A stretch of DNA of 64,000 nucleotides. It comes from Streptomyces rishiriensis (lineage in GTDB: Bacteria; Actinomycetota; Actinomycetes; Streptomycetales; Streptomycetaceae). The notes under the pieces are model-generated. The model did no database searches, was not told the DNA's origin, and worked only from the letters and a program-made list of their open reading frames with translations. The first letter of the stretch is position 1; each line of letters starts with the position of its first letter. Positions 26,186 to 36,747 of the stretch are shown here, in pieces. Location of the stretch: the NCBI RefSeq assembly GCF_003112535.1, contig NZ_BEWA01000001.1, forward strand, positions 275,073 to 339,072, read 5' to 3'. The position numbers were made by a program, and so were the translations under genes.

Positions 26186-26779
26186 GTCACCCACATAACC
26201 GCCCAGCGTGGTCAGCGCGTGCACGTGGCCTTCGAAGAACGCCTGCTGACCGCACGACCGCGAGATGCGGTGCACGGCCTTACCCGAATAAGCCAGCCGG
26301 AAGGCGAACAAGTAGCAGCGGGTGCGCTGCCCGGCCACATCCACGTAGACGTCCCCGAAGTCGACCTCGGCATCCGCACCGAGCGCGTTGTGCCTGGTCA
26401 CGAACGCCTCGACAGGAGCCCCCGCCTGGGCGGCGATCTCCTTGCGCCGGGCCGCGACGAAGTCCCGGACCGTCGGATACGGGATCGCCTCGCCGAACTC
26501 CTCCTCGATCCGCGCGACGATCCGCCGCACGGTGTGTCGCTGCTTGCGCGGCGCATCCAGATCAGCCCGCAGCCAGGCGTCGACCGTCTTCTTGTACGGC
26601 TCCATCCGAGGTGCCGTCCTCACCGCCCGGCGGCGCGGGGTGGGAACCGGCGAGGAGAGCGCCTCCCGTACGAGGCGGCGGTGAACGCCGTACTTCTTCG
26701 ACAGAGCCCGGATCGACAGCTGCTGTTGCCAGCTGTCCCGCCGGATCCGGTCGAACAGCTCCTGCTTGGACAAAGACAT
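26186..26779 (-). pseudogene. istA: istA, N-terminal portion
   Basis: It starts MSLSKQELFDRIRRDSW with the helix-turn-helix LSIRALSKKYGVHRRLVREAL. It continues through RIEEEFGEAIPYPTVRDFVAARR and the first DDE aspartate region (EVDFGDVYVDVAGQ), ending at VHALTTLGG. The next expected residues, VPAGQVRYDN, begin 1.4 kb away at 24766. So the gene was cut cleanly between the two Gly codons and VPAG by the inserted CPCC/recombinase DNA. Confidence 0.88.
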
Positions 26780-26882
26780 CCGCAGCACCGCCCCTGCCGG
26801 AAACCACAGGAACCGTCTCACCGCAAGAGCCGAGGTGGGGCCACTTCGCCCCGTCACCACCCCTCAGTGCACCCGTGCGACC

Positions 26883-26944
26883 CACCAGCTGGGGCCGCTC
26901 GAAGCCAACATGCCGGGGCCGCTGAACAACGTCACAGCCACGCC
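26883..26944 (+). repeat. 62-bp repeat, right copy
   Basis: Inverted partner of 22216-22277 (see there). It lies just outside the istA start and the presumed IS21 right end. Confidence 0.85.
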
Positions 26945-27104
26945 GGGCGTCCGCCCGCAGACTGTCCTGCCCCGCGATCCGCGAGGATTCCCCCACGACT
27001 CTCTCTCACCTCCGGTCAACTGGACGATCTCGTCCGCTTGCCAGCCTACGCTCGGCGCCACGATCCCCCCGCACGGCCACTGTGGCGAAGGTGAGAACAC
27101 AACG

Positions 27105-27782
27105 ATGGACGACCGCACGATGAGAGCCGTGCTGTTCGACCGCTTCGGCGGCCCCGACGTGCTGTACGTGAGCCGGGTGCCACGCCCCGGCCCGGCACCC
27201 GGCGAGGTCCTCGTACGCGTGCACGCGTTCAGCGTGAACGGCGCCGAACTGGCCGCCCGTTCCGGTCGGCTCCGCCTCATCACCGGCCGAAAATTCCCGC
27301 AGCGCATCGGGCTGGACTTCACTGGCGAAATCGCCGCACTCGGCACCGGCACGACTGGCGTAGCGGTCGGCGACCGGGTGTGGGGCGCCCTGGGCCGCAA
27401 CTCCGGATTCGGCAGCCCCGCCGAGTACGTGACGGTACGGCCCGAGCGACTCGGCCGGGTCCCGGACGGGCTGGACCTCGTGGCCGCCGCCGCACTGCCG
27501 GTGGCCACCACGGCCGTCACGGCTCTCCGCGACAAGGCCGCACTGAGCCCCGGCGAACGGCTGCTCGTACGGGGCGCGGCGGGCGGCGTCGGCAACGCCG
27601 CCGTCCAGCTTGGACAGGCGTACGGCGCCGAGGTCACGGCCCTGGCCCGCGCTGCCAACCTCGACTTCGTCCGTACGCTCGGTGCCCACCACGCCGCAGA
27701 CCACCGGACCGTGTCCCCCACGGAACTGGGATTGTTCGACGTGGTCCTCGACACGGCGGGCACCGACCTGCGTACCTCCGTC
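27105..27782 (+). pseudogene. Quinone oxidoreductase (zinc-free MDR family), 3' truncated
   Basis: The first about 225 residues of an NADPH:quinone reductase are present: MRAVLFDRFGGPDVL, the GroES-like domain (GLDFTGEIAALGTGTTG, VAVGDRVWGALG), and the Rossmann motif LVRGAAGGVGNAAVQLGQ. At FDVVLDTAGTDLRTSV the similarity stops, and the frame runs on without a break into an IS982 transposase fragment. About the last 100 residues (end of the nucleotide domain and closing GroES strands) are lost. ATG 27105 has GAAGGTGAG upstream. The protein is probably unfolded if made. Confidence 0.88.
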
Positions 27783-27799
27783 ACGTGGCGGGCGATCGG

Positions 27800-28197
27800 C
27801 GGCCACTCCGGCCGCGCGACAGGCCGATGGATGGGCAGGCCACCGCAGTTGACTGATGCGGAGCTGGTCACGCTCACGGTCGCTCAGGCTCTGCTGGGCT
27901 TCGGTTCCGAGACGCGCTGGCTGCGCTACGCGAACTCGCACATGTCCTCGATGATTCCGTGTCTGCCGCAGCAGTCCGGGTACAACAAGCGCCTCAAGGC
28001 GGCGTTGCCGCTGGTCAAGAAGGCGATAAGGATGCTGGCTGCGGACACGGACTTCTGGTTCGACAATCACTGGATCGTCGACTCCACGCTGGTGCCGTGC
28101 GGCATGTCGCGGCCGACGGTGAAGCGGTCGGACCTTGCCGGGTGGGCCGGATACGGATACTGCGCCTCCCACTCGCGGTTCTTCTGGGGCCTGCGCC
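27800..28197 (+). mobile_element. IS982-family transposase fragment
   Basis: WMGRPPQLTDAELVTLTVAQ, PQQSGYNKRLKAALPLVKK, DFWFDNHWIVDSTLVPCG and GWAGYGYCASHSRFFWGLR are typical of Streptomyces IS982 transposases. Both ends are missing: about 25 N-terminal residues, and everything after FFWGLR at 28197, where the frame meets the TetR stop. It is read in frame with the upstream oxidoreductase, giving an uninterrupted chimera from 27105 to 28454. Flanking inverted repeats are not recognisable, so this is a scar left by a deletion. Confidence 0.85.
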
Positions 28198-28200
28198 CTC

Positions 28201-28938
28201 TCAGATCGCCAGGCGGGCCGCGATGCCGTCGAGGACGGAGTCCAGGCCGGTCTCGAACTGCCACTGCTGGTCGTCCTTGCGCCGGGCCTCGCCGATGTAG
28301 CGCGCGTACATCGGGAAACGGCCGGTGCTCAGGAGCCAGGCCATCTGCGAGGCGAGTCCCGAGCGGGCCTCCTCCCGGGTGGACCAGCCGCGCACGCGCA
28401 GCATCTGTGTCAGTGCGACCTCGGAGTCCACCGCGCCGTGCACGTAGGCGGTGAGGGTGCTGTAGACCGCCATGGCGGTGTCCGCGTCGAGCCCGAGGCC
28501 GTCGAGCGTGGCCAGGACGGCCTCGGGCACGGCCAGCTGGTTCGGGGTCGGCGCGCACCACGTCGCCCGCGTCACCCACGAGTGCCTCAGCAGGACCTCC
28601 CTTATCCGCAGGGCGACGGACCGCATGGTCGCGCGCCAGCCTTCCTTGCCGTCGGGCAGCTCCAGCTCCGCGTAGACGAAGTCGACCATCAACTCGAGGA
28701 GCTCGTCCTTGCCGGTGACGTAGCGGTAGGCGGCCATGGGGGCGACGCCGAGTTCGGTGGCCAGGCGGCGCATGGTGACGGCGTCGAGTCCCTCGGCGTC
28801 GGCTACGCCGACGGCGACCTCGGCGATCCGCAGGGGGGTGAGGGTGGTGCGGGGGACGGGTGCCGGTCGTTCGAGGCGCTCCCACACGGAGACGTGATCC
28901 TTGCCCTCGCTCCCAACTTGCCTCTCCTGGGCGGCCAT
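28201..28938 (-). CDS. TetR-family regulator of the redox/export cassette
   Basis: 245 residues. DNA-binding domain about 35-85: RIAEVAVGVADAEGLDAV, then TMRRLATELGVAPMAAYRYV. The C-terminal ligand domain resembles TetR_C (tetracycline-repressor-like) proteins. ATG 28938 is preceded by GGAAGGAA. It is transcribed away from the FMN reductase/MFS/OYE genes. The 116-bp space between them contains strong inverted repeats (28964-29037), so it very likely represses both itself and that operon and is released by a small-molecule inducer. Confidence 0.9.
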   Translation of the reverse strand: MAAQERQVGSEGKDHVSVWERLERPAPVPRTTLTPLRIAEVAVGVADAEGLDAVTMRRLATELGVAPMAAYRYVTGKDELLELMVDFVYAELELPDGKEGWRATMRSVALRIREVLLRHSWVTRATWCAPTPNQLAVPEAVLATLDGLGLDADTAMAVYSTLTAYVHGAVDSEVALTQMLRVRGWSTREEARSGLASQMAWLLSTGRFPMYARYIGEARRKDDQQWQFETGLDSVLDGIAARLAI

Positions 28939-28963
28939 CGCGGTTCCTTCCGACGAACGGTGC

Positions 28964-29037
28964 TGTGTACATCGTATCAGGAGTAGACGCTGTACACCTT
29001 GCTGTGTACGTTGTACGCGAATGATACGACGTACACA
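28964..29037. promoter_or_regulatory. TetR operator region with nested GTGTAC/GTACAC repeats
   Basis: The outer arms TGTGTACATCGTATCA (28964-28979) and TGATACGACGTACACA (29022-29037) are inverted repeats matching at 15 of 16 bases. Between them are further half-sites, TGTACAC (28991-28997) and TGTGTAC (29003-29009). The region separates divergent start codons at 28938 and 29055, so a repressor bound here would cover both promoters. Confidence 0.8.
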
Positions 29038-29054
29038 CCATCGAGGAGCCTTCC

Positions 29055-29654
29055 ATGCCCGACGTGACGGACGACGTTCTGCGAACCGCGGTGATCATCG
29101 GCAGCACCCGGGACGGACGGTTCGGCCCGGTCGCCGCCGACTGGATCGCCGCACACATCGCGCAGCGCGAGGACATGACGGCCGACCTGGTCGACCTCGT
29201 CGCGACCCCCCTGCCGACCGTCTTCCCGGCATTCGGGCAGGCCCCCTCCGACGAGGTCGTGGCCCAGCTGGGCGCGGTGTCGCCGCGGCTGGCCCGGGCC
29301 GACGCCTTCGTGATCGTCACGCCCGAGTACAACCACAGCTTCCCCGCGTCGCTGAAGAACGCCGTCGACTGGCACAACGAGCAGTGGCACGCCAAGCCGG
29401 TCGGCTTCGTCTCCTACGGCGGCATCTCGGGCGGCCTGCGCGCCGTGGAACAGCTGCGCGTCGTGCTCGCGGAGCTGCACGCGGTCACGATCCGCAACAC
29501 CGTCAGCTTCCACAACTACGGCGAGGTCTTCGGCGCCGACGGCAGGCCGTCCGACCCCGGGTGCGACGTCGCGGCCAAGGCGATGCTCGACCAGCTCACC
29601 TGGTGGGGACAGGCCCTGCGCGAGGCCAGGCGGGTCCGCCGGTATGCCGTCTGA
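29055..29654 (+). CDS. NADPH-dependent FMN reductase (flavodoxin-like)
   Basis: 199 residues. It has the flavodoxin-like fold of NADPH-dependent FMN/azo/quinone reductases: FMN phosphate loop IIGSTRDGRFGPVAADW (about 14-30), isoalloxazine-contact motif TPEYNHSFPASLKNAVDW (about 89-106) and GFVSYGGISGGLRAVEQL. It supplies reduced flavin or directly reduces quinones. First gene of a cassette with an exporter (30 bp downstream) and an Old Yellow Enzyme, under the divergent TetR. Confidence 0.92.
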   Translation: MPDVTDDVLRTAVIIGSTRDGRFGPVAADWIAAHIAQREDMTADLVDLVATPLPTVFPAFGQAPSDEVVAQLGAVSPRLARADAFVIVTPEYNHSFPASLKNAVDWHNEQWHAKPVGFVSYGGISGGLRAVEQLRVVLAELHAVTIRNTVSFHNYGEVFGADGRPSDPGCDVAAKAMLDQLTWWGQALREARRVRRYAV

Positions 29655-31271
<1,617 letters not shown>

Positions 31272-31379
31272 GCCCGGCCCGGCCGCCCCCCGGTTCCACC
31301 TCACCCATCCACGCTGCCGACCACACGGTCCGAATCCCCCGTCGTCCATGCGGTCGGCCTTCACCGAAGGCGAACGCCG

Positions 31380-32498
31380 ATGCCCACGAATTCCGTCGAA
31401 CGTGTCAGGGACATCCTGGTCCGTCCGTTCTCCCTGGCAGGTCTCACGCTGCCCAACCGTGTCGTGATGGCTCCGATGACGCGCGAGTTCTCCCCCGGCG
31501 GCGTGCCGGGCGAGGACGTGGCGCAGTACTACGCCCGGCGGGCGGCCGCCGGCGTCGGTCTGATCATCACCGAGGGCGCCTACGTCGGCCACGACTCGGC
31601 GGGCAACAGCGCCCGGGTCCCGCACTTTTACGGCGACGAGGCGCTCGTCGGCTGGTCGGCCGTGGCCGAGGCGGTCCACCGGGCGGGTGGCCGGATCATG
31701 CCGCAACTGTGGCACGTGGGCATGGACCGCACCGCCGGCAATCCGCCGGTCCCCGACGCCCCGCGGATCGGTCCCTCCGGCATCGCCCTCGACGGCACGA
31801 AGTCGGGCCGGGAGATGACCCACGCCGACATCGACGACGTGGTCGCCGCCTACGCCACGGCCGCCGCGTCGGCCGAGGCGCTGGGCTTCGACGGCGTCGA
31901 GATCCACGGCGGCCACGGCTACCTGGTCGACCAGTTCCTGTGGGCCCACACCAACCGGCGCACCGACGCCTACGGCGGCGACATCGTCGGCCGCAGCCGC
32001 TTCGCCGCCCAGATCGTGGCCGCATGCCGGCAGAGCGTCTCCGCCGGCTTCCCGATCTCCTTCCGGTTCTCCCAGTGGAAGATGAACCACTACCAGGCGC
32101 GGGTCGCCGAGACGCCGCAGGAACTGCAGACCATGCTCGGCCTGCTGACCGACGCGGGAGCCGACGCCTTCCACTGCTCCACCCGGCGCTTCCACCTCCC
32201 GGAGTTCGAGGGCTCCCACCTCAACCTGGCGGGCTGGGCGAAGAAGCTCTCCGGCAAGCCCTCCATCAGCGTCGGCTCGGTGGGCTTGAGCAATGAGTTC
32301 CTCCAGGTGTTCCAGGGCGAGCAGGCCGAGGTCACGGGCATCGGCGAGCTGCTCGACCGCATGGAGCGCGACGAGTTCGACCTCGTGGCGGTCGGCCGTG
32401 CCCTGCTCGGGGACCCCGAGTGGCTGGAGAAGGTCCGCGCCGGACGTGTCGAGGATCTCACCCCCTTCCACGCGGGACTCGTCGGCAGCCTCCACTGA
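31380..32498 (+). CDS. Old Yellow Enzyme-family NADH:flavin oxidoreductase
   Basis: 372 residues, FMN-binding TIM barrel. It has LPNRVVMAPMTREFSPGG (FMN contact), IITEGAYVGHDSA, PQLWHVGMDR, the substrate-binding FDGVEIHGGHGYLVDQFLW (about 170-188, His-x-x-His pair), and a phosphate-binding end (DLVAVGRALLGDPEW). Members reduce activated C=C bonds of enones and quinones, or nitro groups. As the last gene of the TetR cassette it fits a detoxify-and-export response to electrophilic compounds. A strong hairpin at 32534-32568 ends the operon. Confidence 0.92.
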   Translation: MPTNSVERVRDILVRPFSLAGLTLPNRVVMAPMTREFSPGGVPGEDVAQYYARRAAAGVGLIITEGAYVGHDSAGNSARVPHFYGDEALVGWSAVAEAVHRAGGRIMPQLWHVGMDRTAGNPPVPDAPRIGPSGIALDGTKSGREMTHADIDDVVAAYATAAASAEALGFDGVEIHGGHGYLVDQFLWAHTNRRTDAYGGDIVGRSRFAAQIVAACRQSVSAGFPISFRFSQWKMNHYQARVAETPQELQTMLGLLTDAGADAFHCSTRRFHLPEFEGSHLNLAGWAKKLSGKPSISVGSVGLSNEFLQVFQGEQAEVTGIGELLDRMERDEFDLVAVGRALLGDPEWLEKVRAGRVEDLTPFHAGLVGSLH

Positions 32499-32533
32499 GC
32501 CCAGCGGCCGCCTGCCGCACCACAGGCCGGTGA

Positions 32534-32568
32534 TCCCGTCGCTCCGGACGTCCTCCGGAGCGACGGGA
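32534..32568 (+). terminator. Perfect 15-bp hairpin after the OYE gene
   Basis: TCCCGTCGCTCCGGA and TCCGGAGCGACGGGA form a perfect stem with a 5-nt loop, starting 36 bp past the OYE stop at 32498. It is the strongest terminator-like structure in the window. Confidence 0.88.
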
Positions 32569-32681
32569 CACGCAGGTGGGCACGTAAGTCCGGTGTCACC
32601 CCGGCCGTTCGCGTGCTTGCATGTCCGGAAATTCGGAGGATCCAGGTGATGAAGTCCCCCCGCGAACTGGACAGCGGGTGT

Positions 32682-33500
32682 TTACGCTGCCGGAACGAGG
32701 TTCTGACTGAGCAAGGATCTCGTTTCGAGGGGGGTGACGTACCCGTAGTCCGGGTGCCGACGGAGCCGGCTGCGGTTGTACTCGACCTCGACGTAGCGGA
32801 AAACGTCGGCCCGGGCGGCCTCGCGGGTCTCCCACATGGTCGTCCCGGTCTCTGCTTTCAGGATGGCGAACCAGCTTTCCGCGGCGGCATTATCGTAACA
32901 AGAGCCGACGCGCCCCATCGACTGCCTCATGCCCAACTTGCGTATTTCGCTGCGGAATTCGTCACTCGTGTACTCGCTGCCCCGATCCGTATGCATGACG
33001 CAACCCTGCTCCAGGCCGCCACGCCCGGCCGCCATCCGCGAAGCGGCGACCGGCAGCTCGCCGCGGTGGTGGTCGGCCATCGCCCAGCCGACCACCTCCC
33101 GCGTCGCAAGATCGATACAGGTCGCCAGATACAACTTTCCTTCCAGCGTGCTGAGTTCAGTCATATCGCCGATGAGCCGCATTCCGGGCCGGGGCGCGGT
33201 GAAGTCCCGGCCGACCAGGTCGAGCGCGAACACCGCCCGCTTCGCCTGCCGGGTCAGGCCCCGCCGACGGCGGCGGGTGATCCCGACGATCCGGTGCTTG
33301 CGCATCAGCCGCTCGATCTTCTTGGAGTTCACCACCCGCCCGGCCCGCCGCAGGGCAGCGTGGATCCGCGGGACCCCGTAGGCACCGCGAGATCCGGCGT
33401 GAAGCACCCGGATCTCACCCACCAGCACCTCCTCGGCCCGCTCCCGCACCGTCCGGGCCGGCCGTGACGCCCTGTGCGCGTAGTAGGCGGAACGGGGCAA
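32682..33500 (-). pseudogene. IS3-family transposase OrfB (5' truncated)
   Basis: Integrase-core transposase: IHAALRRAGRVVNSKKIERLM, the DDE triad in LIGDMTELSTLEGK (first D), VMHTDRGSEYTSDEF (second D) and AAAESWFAILKAE (E). The C-terminal half is intact. The protein begins at PRSAYYAHRAS, where complete OrfB proteins have some further residues, and no OrfA lies upstream. At about 33500 the frame meets unrelated DNA. The left end has TGGACAGCGGGTG at about 32668, a likely inverted-repeat end. This is a 3' part of an IS3 element. Confidence 0.85.
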
Positions 33501-34333
33501 CAGTGCATGAAGGCGACGAAGCCGTCCGGGCCGAACTCACCCGCTGCGCCGGGTCGTACGTCGTACGTCCAAGCCAGCGCCGACGTGTGGCTCGCCCACG
33601 CCCTGGCCGCGCACCTCGGGCACTACCGCGACCCGGCCGCCCGCGAAGCCGCCGCCGGTCTCCTGCCTGTTCGCGGTCCGGCTCGCCACCGCCGCGTTCC
33701 TCTCCCGCGCCACCGAGCCGGCCGGCTCCGCGGGGAGGACGGCATGAACGAGCACCAGGAGCACGGCGCTGTCGTCGCGGTATGAGCCGAGCAAAGCGGC
33801 ATCAGGCACCACTACGCAGAGCTGCCCGCCGACGGGAGGGTCCTCGCATGGACAGAGCCCGCATTCACGTCCCTCCGGCCGGCCACCCTCGGGACGCAGG
33901 ATTCATCTGGGCCAGGCAGTCTCCTGCCTCGTCGACTTCGCTCACTGCCGCCCTCTCTACACTTCGGCCCCTCCCCCGCTGTCGGATGCGCAACGCCCCA
34001 AAGGTGCCCGCCACGTCGAGCACCGCACGGCGCGCGCCGACGACCGAGTCAGCGAGCCTGACTGCTGAGCCAGCCGAGGCGGTGGTCGAGGAGGAACGTG
34101 GCGGGCGCAGCGCGTCGCAACATGACCCCTCCCGGCCGCCGAGAGGCTGCCGCCGAGCTATAGTCGCTTGGTCGCGAAAAGCGATGTTCCGCGGGCTCCC
34201 CCCGCAGGACATCGCTCGTACATCGATGCAGATGGTTCTGATCGTTGAGCGTCTCCTTGCTGTGACCGGGCATCCCGTCCGTTCCCGGCACTGACCATCG
34301 CCGGCGCGTGCCGGTGCGACAGAGGAGCGCAGC
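33501..34333. other. 0.8-kb region without a convincing gene
   Basis: Several open frames on both strands overlap, but none shows a recognisable family or a good ribosome site. One plus-strand scrap, ADVWLAHALAAHLGHYRDPA (about 33580), looks protein-like and may be a relic. The 3' end must hold the promoter of the FAD monooxygenase at 34334. Confidence 0.45.
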
Positions 34334-35455
34334 ATGCACAAGACCATCGCCATCGTCGGAGCGGGACTGGGTGGGCTGACGCTGGCCCGGGTGCTTCAGG
34401 CTCACGGCATAGCCGCGACGATCTACGAGGGTGAAGCTTCGGCGACGACCCGGACGCAAGGCGGCCTGCTCGACATCCACGAAGAAACCGGCCAGGTCGC
34501 GCTTCGCGCAGCCGGTCTCTACGACGAGTTCCTCACTCGGGTCCGCCCGGGCGAGGACGCCAAGCGTGTGGTCGACCGCCACGGCACGATTCTGTGCGAC
34601 ATGCCTGCGAACCCCGCCTCAGCCCGTCCTGAGGTGGACCGAGGCGAACTCAGGCAGCTGCTCATCGACTCGCTGACGCCCGCGACGATCAGGTGGGGTC
34701 ACAAGCTCGCTTCGGTCCGGCGCGGTGCGGAGGGCGACTACGACCTTCTCTTCGCCCAAGGTTCGGCCACGCGCGCCGACATCGTCATCGGCGCGGACGG
34801 TGCCTGGTCGCAGGTGCGTCCGCTGCTCACCCCCGCCAAACCTGTCTACAGCGGAACCTGCTTCATCGAGATCGCTCTCGCCTCCAGTGGCCAGAAACGT
34901 CGAGCGCACGTGGCTGCGATCGGCAGCGGCACGCTGATGGCGGTTGCGTCGGGCAAAGGCATCATCGCCCATGGCTACGCCGACGGGCGCGTGCTCGGAT
35001 ACGTGGCACTGAACAGGCCCGAGGAGTGGATGAGGTCGATCGACTTCGGCGACCCGTCCGAGGGCCTCCGCCAAGTTGCCGACGAGTTCGATGGCTGGTC
35101 GCCACTGCTCACCGCCTTCGTGACAGAGAGCGACACGGAACCGTTGCTGCGTCCCATCTACGCTCTTCCCATTGGACTCACCTGGGACAGGGTGCCCGGC
35201 TTGACGCTCATCGGCGATGCCGCTCATCTGATGTCGCCTTTTTCCGGCGAGGGTGCGAACCTCGCCATGTATGACGGTGCGGACCTGGCCAGCATGCTGG
35301 TTGAGCGACGTGACATCGAGGTCGCGCTCACCGCCTACGAAGAACGCATGTTCCTGCGTAGCAGCGACGCCGCCAGGCGCTCGGCACAGAACCTGGAGAT
35401 CTTCTTCGGCCCGCAAGCACCTGAGAGCGTAGTCACCCTGTTCGATCACTCCTGA
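34334..35455 (+). CDS. FAD-dependent monooxygenase, TetX-like
   Basis: 373 residues, class A flavoprotein monooxygenase. N-terminal FAD dinucleotide motif IAIVGAGLGGLTLARVLQ (GxGxxG), then GGLLDIHEETGQVAL. The mid-protein RGELRQLLIDSL is followed by ADIVIGADGAWSQVR (DG motif), and the C-terminal FAD ribityl motif is LTLIGDAAHLMSPFSGEGAN. Length and the GDAAHLMSPF pattern resemble TetX-type tetracycline-inactivating enzymes and related Streptomyces oxygenases. The substrate cannot be read from sequence. It stands alone between IS elements, so it may be an acquired resistance or tailoring gene. Confidence 0.88.
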   Translation: MHKTIAIVGAGLGGLTLARVLQAHGIAATIYEGEASATTRTQGGLLDIHEETGQVALRAAGLYDEFLTRVRPGEDAKRVVDRHGTILCDMPANPASARPEVDRGELRQLLIDSLTPATIRWGHKLASVRRGAEGDYDLLFAQGSATRADIVIGADGAWSQVRPLLTPAKPVYSGTCFIEIALASSGQKRRAHVAAIGSGTLMAVASGKGIIAHGYADGRVLGYVALNRPEEWMRSIDFGDPSEGLRQVADEFDGWSPLLTAFVTESDTEPLLRPIYALPIGLTWDRVPGLTLIGDAAHLMSPFSGEGANLAMYDGADLASMLVERRDIEVALTAYEERMFLRSSDAARRSAQNLEIFFGPQAPESVVTLFDHS

Positions 35456-35659
35456 TGGTGCGGTTGATGTGCATCGTCGTGGACTCCACGGTGGCTGGGC
35501 ATGGTGGAGGGCCCGGGTGGATCAGACGCAAGCATCGTTGTCGCCGTGTCAATCCCCTCGAACTGTGGAGATCTTCTAGGAGCTGTCCGGCCGATCATGT
35601 GATTGCCCTGAGTCGGGGGTCTGGGGCCTGACCGAACGCTTCGTCGTAGGCTGCGGCTC

Positions 35660-36178
35660 ATGGGCCTGTGGGACGTCTTGTCGAACAGAGAACGACAGCA
35701 GTGGATCTTCGATCCGTTCGTAAGCGTGGGTCCACTGCGGTTTGGAATGACTTCTGACGAGGCGTTCGCTGCACTCGGAGGCATCCGTGCGGCCACGCGC
35801 CAGCATTACCCTCGCTGGGACGTCGTGTGCCACACCTACTCCGAAGTGGGTCTGAAGCTCTACTTCGCGGTTGAGGGTTTGTGTGGAGTCTCGATCGATG
35901 CGCGTCGGGGACCGCAAGTCCGTGCGGACGAGACGGCCTTGGTCGGCCAGGTTCCCTCCGAGCTGGAACAGTGGCTGTTCGCTCGTGCGGACAGCCGGGA
36001 ACCGTTCACGGAGCTCTTCTATCTGCCGGGCGCGGAGCCCGGATCGCTGACTCTTGGGGTGGCGCTCTGCGTGCAGCGAGCCGGCGATCATTTGCTCACG
36101 CGCCCCGTCTTCTTGGCCGCCGATGTCATGGATGACGTCTACCACCGGCTGCCGAGGGAAGCCTGGGCCATCTTCTGA
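35660..36178 (+). CDS. Hypothetical protein carried between IS5 inverted repeats
   Basis: 172 residues, soluble, no signal peptide. It opens MGLWDVLSNRERQQW, then FVSVGPLRFGMTSDEAFAAL and later VGLKLYFAVEGLCGVSID. The phrase GPLRFGM-DEA followed by a short beta-rich body is seen in many small orphan Streptomyces proteins, some next to toxin genes, so an immunity-like role is possible but unproven. Its stop lies 60 bp before the transposase stop, in convergent orientation. Codon use is somewhat less G+C-biased than its neighbours, in keeping with transfer. Confidence 0.7.
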   Translation: MGLWDVLSNRERQQWIFDPFVSVGPLRFGMTSDEAFAALGGIRAATRQHYPRWDVVCHTYSEVGLKLYFAVEGLCGVSIDARRGPQVRADETALVGQVPSELEQWLFARADSREPFTELFYLPGAEPGSLTLGVALCVQRAGDHLLTRPVFLAADVMDDVYHRLPREAWAIF

Positions 36179-36237
36179 TCCCGGACGGCTGGGCACGAAC
36201 ACCCGTCCGCCCGGCGATCAGGCACGAAGCCAGATGA

Positions 36238-36747
36238 TCAGGGCTGCGCAGTGACGGTACCGAGGAAAACGTAGCCGCGTTTGTCATAGCGGGTAGCCAC
36301 CGCCCGCGAGTTCTTCAGCTTGTTGACGGCACGTTCGACGGTGTTGCGCTTCTTGTACCGGTCCTCGTCGAAGCCTGGTGGCCGTCCACCGCGTGAGCCC
36401 TTGCGTAGGCGGGCGGCCTGGCTGTCCGCCTTCTCCGGGATAGTGTGCCGGATTCCCCGGCGTCGCAGGTACTGACGGCAGGGTCCGTTGCTGTAGGCCT
36501 TATCGGCAGCGACACTGCCCGGCTTCTTGCGGGGCCTGCCCGGCCCGAGGCGGGGAACCCGGATCTTCTCCAGTACCGACACGAACTGGGTGCAGTCCGC
36601 GCGTTGGCCGGGGGTAACGATCAGGGACAACGGTCGGCAGCGCCCGTCGGCGCTCAGATGGATCTTGCTGGTAAAGCCACCCCGCGAGCGACCCAAGCCC
36701 TCGCCTCCTGCACCACCTCCACCAGGCGGTCGACCAGGCTCTGCCAC
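36238..36747 (-). CDS. IS5-family transposase, second frame (OrfB)
   Basis: Carries the C-terminal catalytic part: GGFTSKIHLSADGRCRPLS with the second Asp region, VAADKAYSNG, and the final DDE glutamate in RYKKRNTVERAVNKLK. It overlaps the first frame by about 94 nt; expression as OrfAB by ribosomal frameshifting is the rule in the IS427 group. No internal stops, so it may be active. Confidence 0.85.
   Translation of the reverse strand: MAEPGRPPGGGGAGGEGLGRSRGGFTSKIHLSADGRCRPLSLIVTPGQRADCTQFVSVLEKIRVPRLGPGRPRKKPGSVAADKAYSNGPCRQYLRRRGIRHTIPEKADSQAARLRKGSRGGRPPGFDEDRYKKRNTVERAVNKLKNSRAVATRYDKRGYVFLGTVTAQP

Larger units (their letters stand above)
22880..26860 (-). mobile_element. IS21-family element, interrupted by a 1.4-kb insertion in istA
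   Basis: It contains istA (in two pieces) and istB on the minus strand with the usual ATGA overlap. The ends are estimated from similar inverted motifs: GGCGAAGGTG near 22890 on the left and CCACTTCGCCCCGTCACC near 26840 on the right. Multiple short terminal repeats are normal for IS21, so the limits are approximate. Without the insertion the element would be about 2.5 kb, the usual IS21 length. The split and frameshifted istA implies it cannot move by itself. Confidence 0.65.

Noticed and set aside
33464..34294. Possible 276-residue protein upstream of the FAD monooxygenase
   Set aside because: Its first part overlaps the IS3 remnant, the rest is Arg/Pro-rich, and no domain or ribosome site supports it.
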